Positions 32,217-43,661 of a stretch of DNA of 64,000 nucleotides are shown here, one piece after another. The stretch is from Ditylenchus dipsaci (taxonomy: Eukaryota; Nematoda; Chromadorea; Rhabditida; Anguinidae): assembly GCA_004194705.1 (NCBI GenBank), contig SADC01001034.1, forward strand, positions 62,001-126,000, written 5' to 3'. The notes under the pieces are model-generated. The model worked only from the letters and a program-made list of their open reading frames with translations, searched no databases and was not told the DNA's origin. The translations under genes and the position numbers were made by a program. Position 1 is the stretch's first letter. The number at the start of each line of letters is the position of its first letter.

Positions 32217-33487
32217 ACGGGAACGGCTGCACGTCCTGATGGTATGTCCTTGTGCAGAATTTCACGCTGAGCAAGATAGGAAAAAAAGTTGAAAAAAAGT
32301 AACTCTACGCTGGTCAGTGGCCTTTGTGAACAGTCAATGTCACGATGTTTGCCTATGCCACTTCAAAGAGGTAAAACATGCCACTGTTTCAATATATTCA
32401 TTAAATTTCATGTGAAAAAAAGCGCAGATTGCGAGCTTTCGAATGACATATCGTTGAAGTATTTACGACAAGCCAATGAAAAGCTTTACTTTGAAAAAAT
32501 AATTGTTTTTATTTTCAAAAACGTTGTTCATACAAAAATATGTACAAAAAAGTGTGGAAACGCCGTTTTTTAGTTAATGGCTAATACTATTCGACAGAGC
32601 AAGAAAAACTGCACGATATAGTGCTTTAAAGTAATCGCGACCAGGCTTTTCGAGTGCTTAGCAAACATTCAAAAGGATATACCAAAAGGCATCTTGACCT
32701 GAAACTTCGATTTCGCTACATAAATCTGAAATTCGGACACCTGATTCGTGTTCAGCATGGTCAATTTACTTGAGAAACTGCCCTTTAATTATCACAATCA
32801 CTGTCAAAATTCAAATTCCACTCGAGACAAAAATTATTTAAATTAAAAATTTTTCAAATTTTAAATGATTTTTGTCTCGAGTGGAATTTGAATTTTGACA
32901 GTGATTGTGATAATTAAAGGCAGTTTCTCAAGTAAATTGATCATGCTGAACACGAATCAGGTGTCCGAATTTCAGATTTATGTAGCGAAATCGAAGTTTC
33001 AGGTCAAGATGCCTTTTGGTATATCCTTTTGAATGTTTGCTAAGCACTCGAAAAGCCTGGTCGCGATTACTTTAAAGCACTATATCGTGCAGTTTTTCTT
33101 GCTCTGTCGAATAGTATTAGCCATTAACTAAAAAACGGCGTTTCCACACTTTTTGTACATATTTTTGTATGAACAACGTTTTTGAAAATAAAAACAATTA
33201 TTTTTTCAAAGTAAAGCTTTTCATTGGCTTGTCGTAAATACTTCAACGATATGTCATTCGAAAGCTCGCAATCTGCGCTTTTTTTCACATGAAATTTAAT
33301 GAATATATTGAAACAGTGGCATGTTTTACCTCTTTGAAGTGGCATAGGCAAACATCGTGACATTGACTGTTCACAAAGGCCACTGACCAGCGTAGAGTTA
33401 CTTTTTTCAACTTTTTTTTCCTATCTTGCTCAGCGTGAAATTCTGCACAAGGACATACCATCAGGACGTACAGCCGTTCCCGTGTTA
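32217..33487. mobile_element. 1.27 kb foldback element
   Basis: Two arms of about 630 bp are near-perfect inverted repeats around about 32850. Outer ends: ACACGGGAACGGCTGCACGT and inverse. A partial relative of the right arm lies at about 59625-60030, and end fragments at 47826-47900. The open frames on both strands are the same sequence read twice and match no family I know. Confidence 0.85.
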
Positions 33488-33725
33488 AAGGGCCACGGCC
33501 ACGCGTTCTGGATTGTGTCCACCAATTTAAAAAATTTCGCCTGATCATTGAACTTCCGTACGGATGTTTCAGCTTGGTTTCTAACAAAGCAAAGCCTACA
33601 ATTTAATTATAGGTAAAGTTTTGTTAGAAATCAAGTGAAAAGTCCGTGCAGAAGTTCAATGACTAAAAACGCTTTTTTCGAATTCGCGGGGACAGCCGTT
33701 GTCGGAGACGGCAATGACCCTTTAA
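33485..33725. mobile_element. TTAA-flanked foldback MITE (AGGGCC family)
   Basis: TTAAAGGGCCACGGCCACG to GACCCTTTAA with the shared TTGAACTTCCGTACGGAT and CTTGGTTTCTAACAAAGC core. It abuts the end of the 32217-33487 foldback, sharing TTAA. Confidence 0.8.
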
Positions 33726-33879
33726 AAAGTTATTTTCCATGTAGAAAACTATCACAGTGCAACATAGCGCCCAACGGGCGCAGCTACACTCGTTTGAATT
33801 AACGGGGGACACTTTTTATCATCGAAACCAATTAAATGAATTATTTTTTATTTGCATTGAAAATTTAAATGGACAATAC

Positions 33880-34420
33880 TTTTTTCTCCGCCTAATTCAC
33901 TTCTTTTTCCGCCTAATTTACTCTTTTTTCTGATTAATTTTGATTCTCTACACGAAATCAACCATTTTTAAAATTTTTGTGTGAAATTCAGGGTTGGGGA
34001 GAGACCAGATGGCTTATACCCACTCCGAATGGCCAAAAGGCCAAATTATTGGTTTTTTTGGGGGTTTACTAAAGGGGAGTGAACTTTTCGAGAAAAATCG
34101 ATTGAGCGGATCAGATTTCGGGTCTGATGGGCTTAATCGCCCACAACTCCACCCTGAACCACTCAAAACCACCAAAACCTGGTATTTTGAGCGATTAAGC
34201 CGATCGGACCCGAAATCTGATCCGCTCAATCGATTTTTCTGGTCTTTGCCCACCCCTGAATTTCACACAAAAAATTTTAAAAATGGTTGATTTCGTGTCG
34301 AGAATCAAAATTAGTCGGAAAAAGACTAAATTAGGCGGAGAAAAAGTGTTTTAGGCGGAAAAAAAATTAGGCGGAAAAAAGTATTGTCCAATTTAAATTT
34401 CATGTGCTAGTCCAATTTAA
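33880..34420. mobile_element. foldback with TTTTTTCCGCCTAATT motif
   Basis: Units TTTTTCCGCCTAATT(T/C)AC at 33883-33930 are inverted at 34318-34385. Inside is a second palindrome (GTGAAATTCAGGGTTGGG to CCCACCCCTGAATTTCAC) that is the GTTTACTAAAGGGG/GATTGAGCGGATCAG family also found at 36.0 and 38.1 kb. Confidence 0.75.
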
Positions 34421-34533
34421 ATTAGAATCTCTATATAGTATTTACGTCGAGTCACTCCACTCGAGTGGGTGGGTTGGTCACACTTTTTAAAATTATTAAA
34501 ACAACCTTTCTCGACTTTGAATATCATTTTGAG

Positions 34534-35326
34534 TAGAGATAGAAACGCCGTTTTGCGATGTTTTTGAGTTCCGCCTATTTTTTAGCCAACTTTTGTAAGC
34601 CAGAGCTTAATTTTTATAACACACCTTTCTAACAACTTTTAATGCTTAACAACATTCTATTATTGGATTTTCGTAGTTATATAGTTTTTTTACCAGAAAA
34701 CAGCCTCTCTCAAAAAAACATCGCAAAGAGGAATTTCATTTTTCGGCTTGCGATGTTTTCGCGATGATTTTTCGAGAGCTTTTTTTCATAAACATTAAAC
34801 ATTTTGTTATAATTTTACCAGATGTTATATACCAAAATGTAGCTCAATCAAAGTTAGCTGAGGAATGTGTAGTTTGTTAAACCATATGTTTTCATCATCA
34901 TCGTCAAAATTGAGCCGAAACATGACCTAAAATTATTTTTTTGATTGTCATTTCTGTCATGTTTCGGCTCAATTTTGACGATGATGATGAAAACGTATGG
35001 TTAAACAAACTACACATTCCTCAGCTAACTTTAATTGAGCTACATTTTGGTATATAACATCTGGTAAAAATTATAACAAAATGTTTATGAAAAAAGCTCT
35101 CAAAAAAACATCGCAAGCCGAAAATGAAATTCCTCTTTGCGATGTTTTTTTGAGAGGCTGTTTTCTGGAAATAAACTATTTAACTACGAAAATCCAATAA
35201 TAGCATGTTGTAAAGCATTAAAAGTTGTTGGGAAGGTGTGTTATAAAAATTAAGCTCTGGCTTACAAAAGTTGGCTAAAAAATAGGCGGAACTCAAAAAC
35301 ATCGCAAAACGGCGTTTCTATCTCTA
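34534..35326. mobile_element. 0.8 kb hAT-like foldback
   Basis: TIR TAGAGATAGAAACGCCGTTT and inverse, flanked by ATTTTGAG (34526-34533) and ATTTTCAG (35327-35334), an 8-bp duplication with one mismatch. The arms fold around about 34935. CAAAATGTAGCTCAATTAAAG and CATCGCAAGCCGAAAATGAA segments are mirrored. Non-coding. Confidence 0.8.
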
Positions 35327-36164
35327 ATTTTCAGCCACTTTTATGGAGAAAGTCGGTGTTGATGTCTCATAATGGTGAAAACTAGAGAATCTCAGCTACA
35401 AAATAAGCTAATAAACAGTGGATTTTGAAAAGTGTACAGGTTTGAACTGCCCCAGACAAGCTCAAATCTCAGTGGTTTCTCAGGTGGATTTTGGAATAAA
35501 ATTTGGACGAGACTTTTTTCTGCCCGCTTTCAGCTTTTTTCTGCCCGCTTTTTTGAGTTTATGTTAGAAAAGATTTTTTCTGCCCGGTTTTGCTCGAAAG
35601 TGCACGTTTTTGCTCGAATGTGCCCGCTTTTGTTTAAATATGCCCGCTTTTTAATTTTTTCTGCCCGCTTTTGTTTAAAAGTGCCCGCTTTCGCTAAAAA
35701 GTGACCGCTTTTGTTTAAATGTGAATGTTTCTCAGTTTTGAAATAGGGAAAACTTATTATTGTTGCCGAAAGACTGATTCTTGTAACCGAAAAACTTATC
35801 TTTGTCGTCGAAAAAAGTTGTCGCCGAAAGACTGATTATTGTTGCCGAAAGACTGATTCTTGTTGCCGAAAGTTGTTCTCGACACAAAATCAGCAATTTT
35901 TGAATTTTTTCGGTCATTTTCGTGTGAAATTCAGAGATGGGAAGAGACCAGATGGCTTGGTACCCATTACGGAACGGCCAAAAGGCCAAAATTATTGGTT
36001 TTTGGGGGTTTACTAATGGGGAGTAAACTTTTCGAGAAAAATCGATTGAGCGAATCAGATTTCGGGTCCGATCGGCTAAATCGCTCACAAATTGGTACTT
36101 CTTTAGTTCCCCCCCCCATACTCGGATTTTTTGAAAAGTTACCCAAAACGGCTCAATTGCAGTT

Positions 36165-37090
36165 TAGGCATCCTTAGCCACTTTAGGCATCCTTAAAAAG
36201 TTTAGGCATCCTTAAATATTTTAGGCATCCATAAAAAATTCGACTTTTTTAGAAGTAGTCGAAAACCATTTTAAAGCAATTATTTTGCTGTAAAAAACTA
36301 AAAAAAACAATTTTTATGGAACTACGGGCTGTAATGGGGTGAGAAGAAAATAATAAAAAGCCAATTATTTGAACCACTCTCTACCTAGTTTTTGGCTGTT
36401 TTACCATGTTTTTCAACTCGGGCCGTGGCAAAAAGAGACTTTATATGCATTTTATGGTCAAGAGTACTTATCGGAATTATGTCTAAGGTTAGTGCGTGCG
36501 CGCATCTCTAACTCTCAAGCCCCCTGCGCCCCCTTCGGGGCGCAGGGGGCTTGGGGCTTGGAGTTGAGATGCGCACACCCACATACCTTAGACACAAATC
36601 ACTCGAAAGTGACTCTGGATGCATGAAAAAGCATGCGTACCAGAGTTTATTTATGCGGTAGGCCCCAGTATTCAAAACTATGTTCAACATCTTCTTTTTT
36701 TGCTGGTTGGCTTCTTATTTAAGTGGCCCCTATTTTGTCCCTTCCCCTCCCAAACAGCCCTTTCTCCCTTTTCGAATTACTTTTCTAGTCTCTTTATGAC
36801 AAAAATATTACTCGAAATGGGTACTAGACACTTTAAAAAACGTTATTTTAAAGAGGTATAAGCCAGAAGGTCCGTAAGCATGCAGGTAAAGGCAAGTACT
36901 TTTTTCTGATAGGGAAGGGTGGTATGGTAACTGTTAGAGTAAAAGCAAGTAGCGTGAAATTTTCTTGCATACTCTATACATGCGCTATCGAATAAAGCTA
37001 AGGATGCCTAAACTTTTATGGATGCCTAAAATATTTAAGGATGCCTAAACTTTTTAAGGATGCCTAAAGTGGTTAAGGATGCCTAAACTG
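36165..37090. mobile_element. foldback with TTTAGGCATCCTTAAA motif
   Basis: Five TTTAGGCATCCTTAAA-like units at 36165-36235 are matched by five inverted units at 37002-37090. The loop includes the CCCCTGCGCC hairpin repeat (36515-36575) and its GTGACTCTGGATGCAT neighbour. Non-coding. Confidence 0.75.
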
Positions 37091-37446
37091 CAATTGTACC
37101 CCAAAACCACCCTTCGAACTCATTTTTTCTGCACAAAAGATACAAGAAGCATTTCTAAACACTTTCTGAATGAGAAAAATTAAATTAAAAAAAAAATTTG
37201 CCACCCGCCCCTTGGGGGTAGATGGTCTTTTCGGGTATTTCAGGGTCATTTTTGGGTGATTCATCACATTTTTCTTGCTGGAAAACATATGCATACCAGA
37301 GTTTATTTAGTTAAAACCTGTTCAAAATCTAGTATTTTTACCTAGATTTTGCTTAAAAAGGGTTAAAATTTAGTCAAAAATACCCGAAAATGACCATCTA
37401 CCCCCAAGGGGCGGGTGGCAATTTTTTTTGAAAAAATTTAATTTTC

Positions 37447-37933
37447 GGGTTGGCCAAACTTGCGGACAATATTTTGCGGATGCGTGTTTCCGGACGTGAT
37501 TATTGCGCACAAAGCTTTGCGGTTGAGGATTTGCGACTCAACTTTTGCGGATCAAATCTTGCGGACGCAAGATTTGTGGACGAACGTTTGCGGACGAGAA
37601 CTTGCGGACAAAGGTTTGCGGACGAGATATTGCAAACTTCATATAAGCACCGCCTAAGTCACAGGTTCGACTAACTTAGTTTTTAATGCTGTCATCCTTC
37701 ACTCCGGCTTGAGATAACTTCTTTTTTCTGCTTCTTTTCTGCCGAACTTCGGTTTATCCGCAAAAGTCGGTCCGCAAATGTTCGTCCGCAAATGTTGCAT
37801 TCGCGAAATTTGGTCCGCAAAGTCTCGTCCGCAAATCTTTGTCCGCAAATTTTCGTCCGCAAATGCTGCGTCCGTAAAATTTGGTCCGCAAGTGTTTCGT
37901 CCGCAAAATGTTGTCCGCAAGTCTGGCCAACCC
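37447..37933. mobile_element. hAT-like MITE with TTTGCGGACGA motif
   Basis: TIR GGGTTGGCCA(A/G)ACTTGCGG. Flanks TAATTTTC and AAATTTTC differ by one base, consistent with an 8-bp duplication. Arms are arrays of an 11-14 bp TTTGCGGACGA unit, in opposite orientations. A B-box-like ACAGGTTCGACTAAC lies in the centre. Confidence 0.8.
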
Positions 37934-38989
37934 AAATTTTCTGATCCAGAAAGTGTTTACAAATGCTTCTTGTATCTTTTGTGCAGAAAAAATGAGTTCG
38001 GGAGTGGTTTTGGGTAACTTTCAAAAAATCCGAGTATGGGGGGGGGGAACTAAAGAAGTACCAATTTGTGAGCGATTTAGCCGATCGGACCCGAAATCTG
38101 ATTCGCTCAATCGATTTTTCTCGAAAAGTTTACTCCCCATTAGTAAACCCCCAAAAAAACCAATAATTTTGGCCTTTTGGCCGTTCCGTAATGGGTACCA
38201 AGCCATCTGGTCTCTTCCCATCTCTGAATTTCACACGAAAATGACCGAAAAAATTCAAAAATTGCTGATTTTGTGTCGAGAACAACTTTCGGCAACAAGA
38301 ATCAGTCTTTCGGCAACAATAATCAGTTTTCCCTGTTTCAAAACTGAGAAACATTCACATTTAAACAAAAGCGGTCACTTTTTAGCGAAAGCGGGCACTT
38401 TTAAACAAAAGCGGGCAGAAAAAATCCGAAAGCGGGCACTTTGTTACAAAAAGGAGCACTTTCAAATAAAACCGGGCAGAAAAAATTTAAAAGCGGGCAT
38501 ATTTAAACAAAAGCGGGCACTTTCGAGAAAAAGCGGGCAAAAAAAAGCCAAAAGCGGGCACATTCGAGCAAAAACGGGCAGAAAAAAGCCAGAAGCGGGC
38601 AGAAAAAAGATTTATCCATAAAATTTTGACTTCAAACCCCGTCTAGAAAAAGTTTTCGTAGGAAATTCGGTGTCGATGTTTTATAATGGTGAACACTAAA
38701 GAACCTCAGCTACAAAATGAGCTATCAAACGGTGGATTTTAAAAGTGGAAGGTTAAGGGGGCTGGACAAGCTCTCACTTTTTCAAAGAATCTGGAATTGT
38801 AAAGAGTCTAATTTCTCTAATCATAGAGCTTCTTCTCTCAAACCCAGCAACTCACACAACAGAAAAATCTTTATATCATTGGGTTGATCAGTCAGAAACG
38901 AAGAAAAGCATATAGCTACGACTACAACTATGGTACAGAATAAACTTCATGATTTAAAATCTCATACTTTTTGAGTCTTAGAGAACTGG

Positions 38990-41063
38990 AGAAATAATTT
39001 TCCAAGTGAAGAATCAAGCACGTCTGTCAGTAATACGAGACAATCTTCCACGCGTAGATGCTAGCATAGTTGGACGCCTCTGAAAAACCACCGCCGCCGC
39101 CGCCACCGGCGCCCCAAAAACCTTGCTAAATTTCACCGCCGCCACCGCCGGCGGCACTTTTTATTTCGCCGCCGCCGCCAGCTAACGCTTCACTGTCAAA
39201 AAAATTTTTCTGTTCAATTCATGTTTGTCATAGAATAAAATTTTTGCAAGAGAACAGTAAAATTCTAAATTTTTTCATTTTATGATATTTTCGTAAGATG
39301 ACCATTCAAAACAAGCATTGTTTTGGTACTTGTAATTGGTGGTGCCGCCACCGCCGCCGCAGCCTAATTACTCCGCCGCACCGCCACCCCCGCCGCCGAC
39401 CTCATTTTCAGCCGCCGCGCAGCCGCCGCCGCCGGCGGCACCTCATATTTTGCCGCCGCCGCCTGGCGGCGCCGCCGGCGGCGGCGGCGATCCAACTATG
39501 GATGCTAGAAAAAGAGGCATTAGAAGGCTCGAACCGATTGGGCTGGAACCCACCTGTTCCATCTGATGTTCAAGTAAATTATCTGACCTTCTTTCAACAA
39601 TTGTTTTTGATAACTTAAATTAGAGTATTGTTATTCCACATGCTTATCGACTTATCAAGCAGTGAATGGGCGTGAACCTGAACAGTGGCTTCTTGCAGAT
39701 TCGGGAATGGATCAATCAATGGGTGGTCCCATCTTTATTTTTGGCCGCAAAAGCTATGAGCATTGGATTGAAAGTGTGAATCACATATTTGTAGATGGGA
39801 CTTTTAAGATTTGTCCTCCTCTTTTTGAACAAGTAATGCTAATTTTTTTCGTTTTTTTGAAAAACACACATCAATTTCAGGTAATAGTGCTTTTGGCGAA
39901 AAGAAAGGAATTCATTTTTCCAATTGCCACGGCACTTCTGCCCAACAAAAGAGCCGTCATATATCGTCTTTTCTTCCGATTGCTTCACCAAGTCTTTCCA
40001 GCGCTCCAGCCAGACTCAATTTCTTGTGATTTTGAACTAGCGATTCGAAATTCTGCAAGAAGAGAGTGGGAGGACATCTATATCGACGGCTGCTACTGGC
40101 ATTTATGCGCAAATCTCTACAAGCATCTTCACGAAGAACGATTATCATCCCGCTTTGACAATGTTGCCCAATTTGCTCACGCGGTCTGTTTTCAACGAAT
40201 TTTCGTAAACAACTTTTACAATTTTGTTCTCAAGAGTCGGAAAATAGTTGCTTTGGCTTGTGTTCCCGAGCAACATCTCAATGAATGCTTCAGTGCTCTG
40301 AAGAAACATTTGCCTGACATACTAATAAGCTAGCGAGGAATCGGGTGAATCAGACGATGAACAAGGAGCTATGTTATTTTTTCTGGATGAAACATATTCT
40401 GAAGGTAGCAGCTTTGTATTTACGGAGTAAACTTTTATGCCTTCCATATTTTTTTGCAGTCGTTGCGTTGCAAGTCGAAAGTAAATTGAAGAAGGATAAA
40501 ATTGGTGACGAAGCAACGTTAGTAATTGCAGGTAGGTTTCTGGTCTGCGTAATAACATATAATTTGCGTAGGATTTGTAGACACGAAGGATACACAGAAG
40601 ACATATTTAACTGCAAAAGCTCTAGAGCGTCTGCAGCCTGGAGAATGTCGGAATGATGCTATTGTAAATAGCTATTTGGATTTCGTCGTGAAAATAAGTG
40701 AAAGCAGTCCTCTTCTGCCAACGGTTTGACAACTTTATGCGTCTATATTTCTAGCCGTTTTTTAGGCGTTTACTTTTGACACGCACTTTTACACTGAATT
40801 AGAGCAAAGAGGAATGGTTGATTCAAAGAAATAGACAAAAAACTAGATGTTTTTGCTTACGACATTCTAATTGTTCCGATCCATCAAACTGGTCACTGGG
40901 CACTTGTGTTGTATTTATTACAACTATTTCTTTTTTAGATTGTCGACCTTTGAAGAAAAACGATCAGCTACTATGGGTACTATAGTATTTCTTATGTGTC
41001 ATTGGTATACCGATAGAAAATAACAACCTGCGGGGCCACTGCTGTGAAGTCAACTTTTTCACT
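38990..41063 (+). pseudogene. MULE transposase-ULP1 protease fusion gene, interrupted
   Basis: Exon sequence before the inserted MITE ends LSVIRDNLPRVDA and resumes after it as RKRGIRRLE, the region preceding the MULE core. The core reads FVDGTFKICPPLFEQ (first catalytic Asp), a 48-nt intron (39833-39880), then VIVLLAKRKEFIFPIATALL, CDFELAIRNSARREW, GCYWHLCANLYKHL and a VPEQHLNECFSALKKHLPD tail. An acidic linker (SEESGESDDEQG) follows after a one-base frame slip near 40329. Two phase-1 introns (40405-40459 and 40532-40571) lead to LERLQPGECRNDAIVNSYLD. A third intron (40724-40765) gives FDTHFYTELEQRG, then (one A missing near 40832) DILIVPIHQTGHWALVL. This is the ULP1/SENP (C48) SUMO-protease pattern with the HW catalytic His. 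A TCGATAVK at about 41025 may be the Cys region. The GC MITE in the exon and the frame slips argue for a dead copy; some slips may be sequence errors. Confidence 0.75.
39065..39500. mobile_element. complete GC-triplet MITE inside the MULE coding exon
   Basis: 436 bp, ends CATAGTTGGACGCC and GGCGATCCAACTATG, flanked by the perfect 8-bp duplication GATGCTAG (39057-39064 and 39501-39508). Removing the element and one duplication restores the reading from LPRVDA to RKRGIRRLE. Subterminal parts are GCC/GGC triplets. The core equals that of 12546-13017 in inverse. Confidence 0.95.
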
Positions 41064-41550
41064 TAGTCGAAGCTTCAAGCGCAGAATAAACCAGCGTATA
41101 TTAGAACGGAATCAAACTTGTTTGTTGGTAATTATGTCTATTAATTGTTTTCCGAGCCTCAACTAAGTGAGTTACTGAAGTAAAAGTATGATTTTGTATA
41201 AGGAGCTCCCTGAAGTAAACAAGTTCCACAACCCCAACATTACTCCCTGGATTCAGCCAAGTTGCGCAGTCAGCCAATTTGCGCCGGCGGATGTGGCGTA
41301 TGTGGCGGAAGAATGTCCAACGGAAAAATGTCCACGGAAAAATTTCCAACGGAAAAATGTCCAGTTCCCTAAAAAAGTGTCCCCCACCAATTCAAAATTT
41401 GGAGATGCCGCTTCGTTCAAAAACCATGGTCCTTTAATGTAGTCCGCAATGCGGTCCGCGTTGCGGATGCATAGTATAACAAAAATACGAATGCGGTGCA
41501 GATGAAAACGGATCATTGTGCACATAGGGTTACTGAGCATGTCATTTTAA
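41064..41550. other. non-coding with TTAA-MITE end fragment
   Basis: About 41300-41370 repeats ATGTCCA(A/C)GGAAAAAT. 41385-41436 (CACCAATTCAAAATTTG to ACCATGGTCCTTTAA) is one end of the AGGACCATGG TTAA family without its partner. No gene recognised. Confidence 0.5.
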
Positions 41551-41551
41551 A

Positions 41552-42533
41552 GGGGTCCCGAAAGTGACAAATTATTTATTGCCATGACCGCCAGTAATTT
41601 AGCTTTCGAACGACAGTAAGCATATACATTTGAGATATGTAAAGTTGCAAATTGCATAATTTAGTTGCAAGTTGAGGGTCACTCGGGTGAAGGTGATATG
41701 GCACCTGGCTGGGTAGTGTTACCCAAGCGAGGCTGCTCAAGTGGTGCTACCCAGGAGAGAGTACTCACGCGGCGGTATGACTAACTGTTGAAAAAATTTA
41801 ATCCCATATCATGATGCGTCAAAGCTGAGCATTGTAAGGGTCGATCAAACCCATAAAGGGTGGAACAAAACGATTAAGCTGGAAGATATACGCCGCATAA
41901 ATGAAAAAACAATAAGAATGAGATGATTTAATTTGAAAGAGAATTGATTCGCAAGAGCTAATGAGTCGAAAAATTGCGAATCGATCGATTTGCGAAATAT
42001 GGCGAATCGATAAATCGCGAATCAATTTTATTGTTTACATTGATTCGCGAATCAATCGATTCACGAAAGTTGGCGAATCAATAGCTCGCGAATAGATCGA
42101 TTCGATTCGCGCGTTTTTTATTTTTCCCGCAAATCGAATTAATCGATTCGCAAAAAAATCGATTCGCGCAATTTCGATTCAAATTTTCTGGCGAATCGAT
42201 TCACTGAATCAAATGAACAAGACTGGTAGCAATAAATAACCGTCAAATTCTGATCGTTCTTTTCCTTTCAAGCATTTAGCTTTGTATACCTCTACATAAA
42301 ATTATGGCTTGCAGAAAGTCACAGTAGAACATTTTGTAAATCCCTACCACGACAAACAAGTGGTGATTTATTGCAACTTTACTAATCAAAAATGCGCATG
42401 CTTACTATCATTCGAAAGCTAAATTACTGGTGGTTATTTTTGGCGTGAAAATCATGGCGCACCACTTGAGAACTTGTAGGCATGCAGCTGGATTATGACC
42501 ATACATAATTTGTTATCTTCGGGACTCCTTTTC
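41552..42533. mobile_element. foldback with GATTCGCGAATCGAT core
   Basis: Left arm GGGGTCCCGAAAGTGACAAA and ATTTAGCTTTCGAACGACAGTAAGC pair with the right arm GCTTACTATCATTCGAAAGC and GTTATCTTCGGGACTCC. The interior holds CCCAGG(T/A) repeats at 41690-41770 and, at about 41955-42200, a dense array of the palindromic motif GATTCGCGAATC. Confidence 0.7.
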
Positions 42534-42599
42534 ACCAACTTGGTCAAGAATTAAAGCGAAAACGACCGATACTATCGCATTTAGCACATTCTGCTCTAC

Positions 42600-43003
42600 C
42601 CATATAGTACGATAAGTGCAACGGGGCTCGATGTGTTTATATGAAATTAAATATTTATAAATGTTTGATTAAAATAATGCAAAAATTTTAATTTTATGAG
42701 ATTTGGACCTGAAATGGATTTATGACAACTAGTTGTGATGGGTATATTTCAAAGGGTGGAAAGTTAATAAAGTAAATACGGTGATTGCCATGGTAATTGT
42801 GACATGGTAATTGATGTGACATGGTAATTGCCACATTTGCTTTATAAAAAAATTATGCGAACCAATTTGTTCTATTAACAGCATATGATGACTGGTTATA
42901 TTCAATGAATTAGTGAACTAGAAGATGAATAAAAATAAATAAAAGAACGCAAGAAATCGAAAGAAAATGCAGCATGAAAATTTAAATATTTTAGCTGAAA
43001 GGA
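42600..43003. other. non-coding DNA
   Basis: ATGGTAATTG(C/T)CA repeats three times at about 42790-42830. Nothing else recognised. Confidence 0.35.
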
Positions 43004-43661
43004 GGCATGCCCGTTAAAGTTGGCCCGGAATTTCGATTTACCGGAATCCCAGCCCTTTTTGGATTCCGGTTCCGGTCGCGAAAAAATATGTAATTCCGGT
43101 TCCGGTTAAATTATCAATTGCGAGCTGAACTCTATCATAATTTTGCTCATGCTCAGTTGATTTTGAACGCGTATTTTCAACTTTTGAACAAATTTTTGTG
43201 TTAAATATTAAAATAAACATAAAATCATGTAAACCGGCAGCGATTTTTTCCAAAAACTTCTTTCTTTCGTCTCCGGTTTTGGTTTCGACAAAAAGTAAAA
43301 TTCCGGTTCCGATTCCGGTTTTTACAAAACTCAAATTCCGATTCCGGTTTTTACAAAACTCAAATTCCGATTCCGGTTTTCACAAAACTAAAATTCCGGT
43401 TCCAGTCCAAATATCGATTCCGAGCCAACTCTAATGCCCGTGCGTTTAAAAAAGTTAAGGCGGGGAACCAGCAATTTTTTTGAATCCTTCAAATTTTCAC
43501 TCTTTTTGAATCAAATCTAATATTGATGACCCTATACTACTTTTAAAACTATGCAGAAAACTTAAAAAATCTGGATGAGAACGCATTAAAACGTGATCGA
43601 GAAAGAAAAAAGTGCTGATCCCCCGCCTTTCTCCGTGTCGGGCACGGGCATGCCCCTTTAA
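43004..43661. mobile_element. GGGCATGCCCGTG MITE interrupted by a hAT-like MITE
   Basis: Second copy of the family at 30013-30249 (shared CAGCAATTTTTTTNAATCC, CTGGATGAGAACGCAT and TCTCCGTGTCGGGCACGGGC). Its left end is split by the insertion at 43016-43433. Confidence 0.8.
43016..43433. mobile_element. hAT-like MITE with AATTCCGGTTCCGG motif
   Basis: TIR TA(A/G)AGTTGGC(C/T)CGGAAT, with the perfect 8-bp duplication ATGCCCGT (43008-43015 and 43434-43441). Arms are arrays of AATTCCG(G/A)TTCCGGTTTTN units in opposite orientation. Non-coding. Confidence 0.92.

Larger units (their letters stand above)
35355..38800. mobile_element. 3.4 kb multiply nested foldback complex
   Basis: The outer arms (about 35510-36130 and 38010-38620) are inverted repeats. 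Each contains, in the same order from outside in, an array of GCCCGCTTTTGTTTAAA-type units, an array of TTGCCGAAAGACTGATTCT units and the GTGAAATTCAGAGATGGG / GATTGAGCGAATCAG block. Inside lie a further foldback (36165-37090), a second inverted layer (about 37100-37190 and 37935-38025) and a hAT-like MITE (37447-37933). Degenerate direct copies of about 145 bp (CAGCTACAAAATNAGCTA region) flank the whole complex at 35355-35500 and 38655-38800. Confidence 0.75.

Noticed and set aside
32289..33363. ORFs MSRCLPMPLQRGKTCHCFN on both strands
   Set aside because: Same arm of the 1.27 kb foldback seen twice; no splice context or recognised family.
37450..38020. ORFs rich in LRTKICGRDFADQ
   Set aside because: Derived from the TTTGCGGACGA array of a hAT-like MITE.
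35355..38800. LTR retrotransposon (direct repeats of about 145 bp)
   Set aside because: The direct repeats are degenerate, lack clear TG..CA ends, and no gag/pol domain or primer-binding site is visible between them; the interior is foldback DNA.
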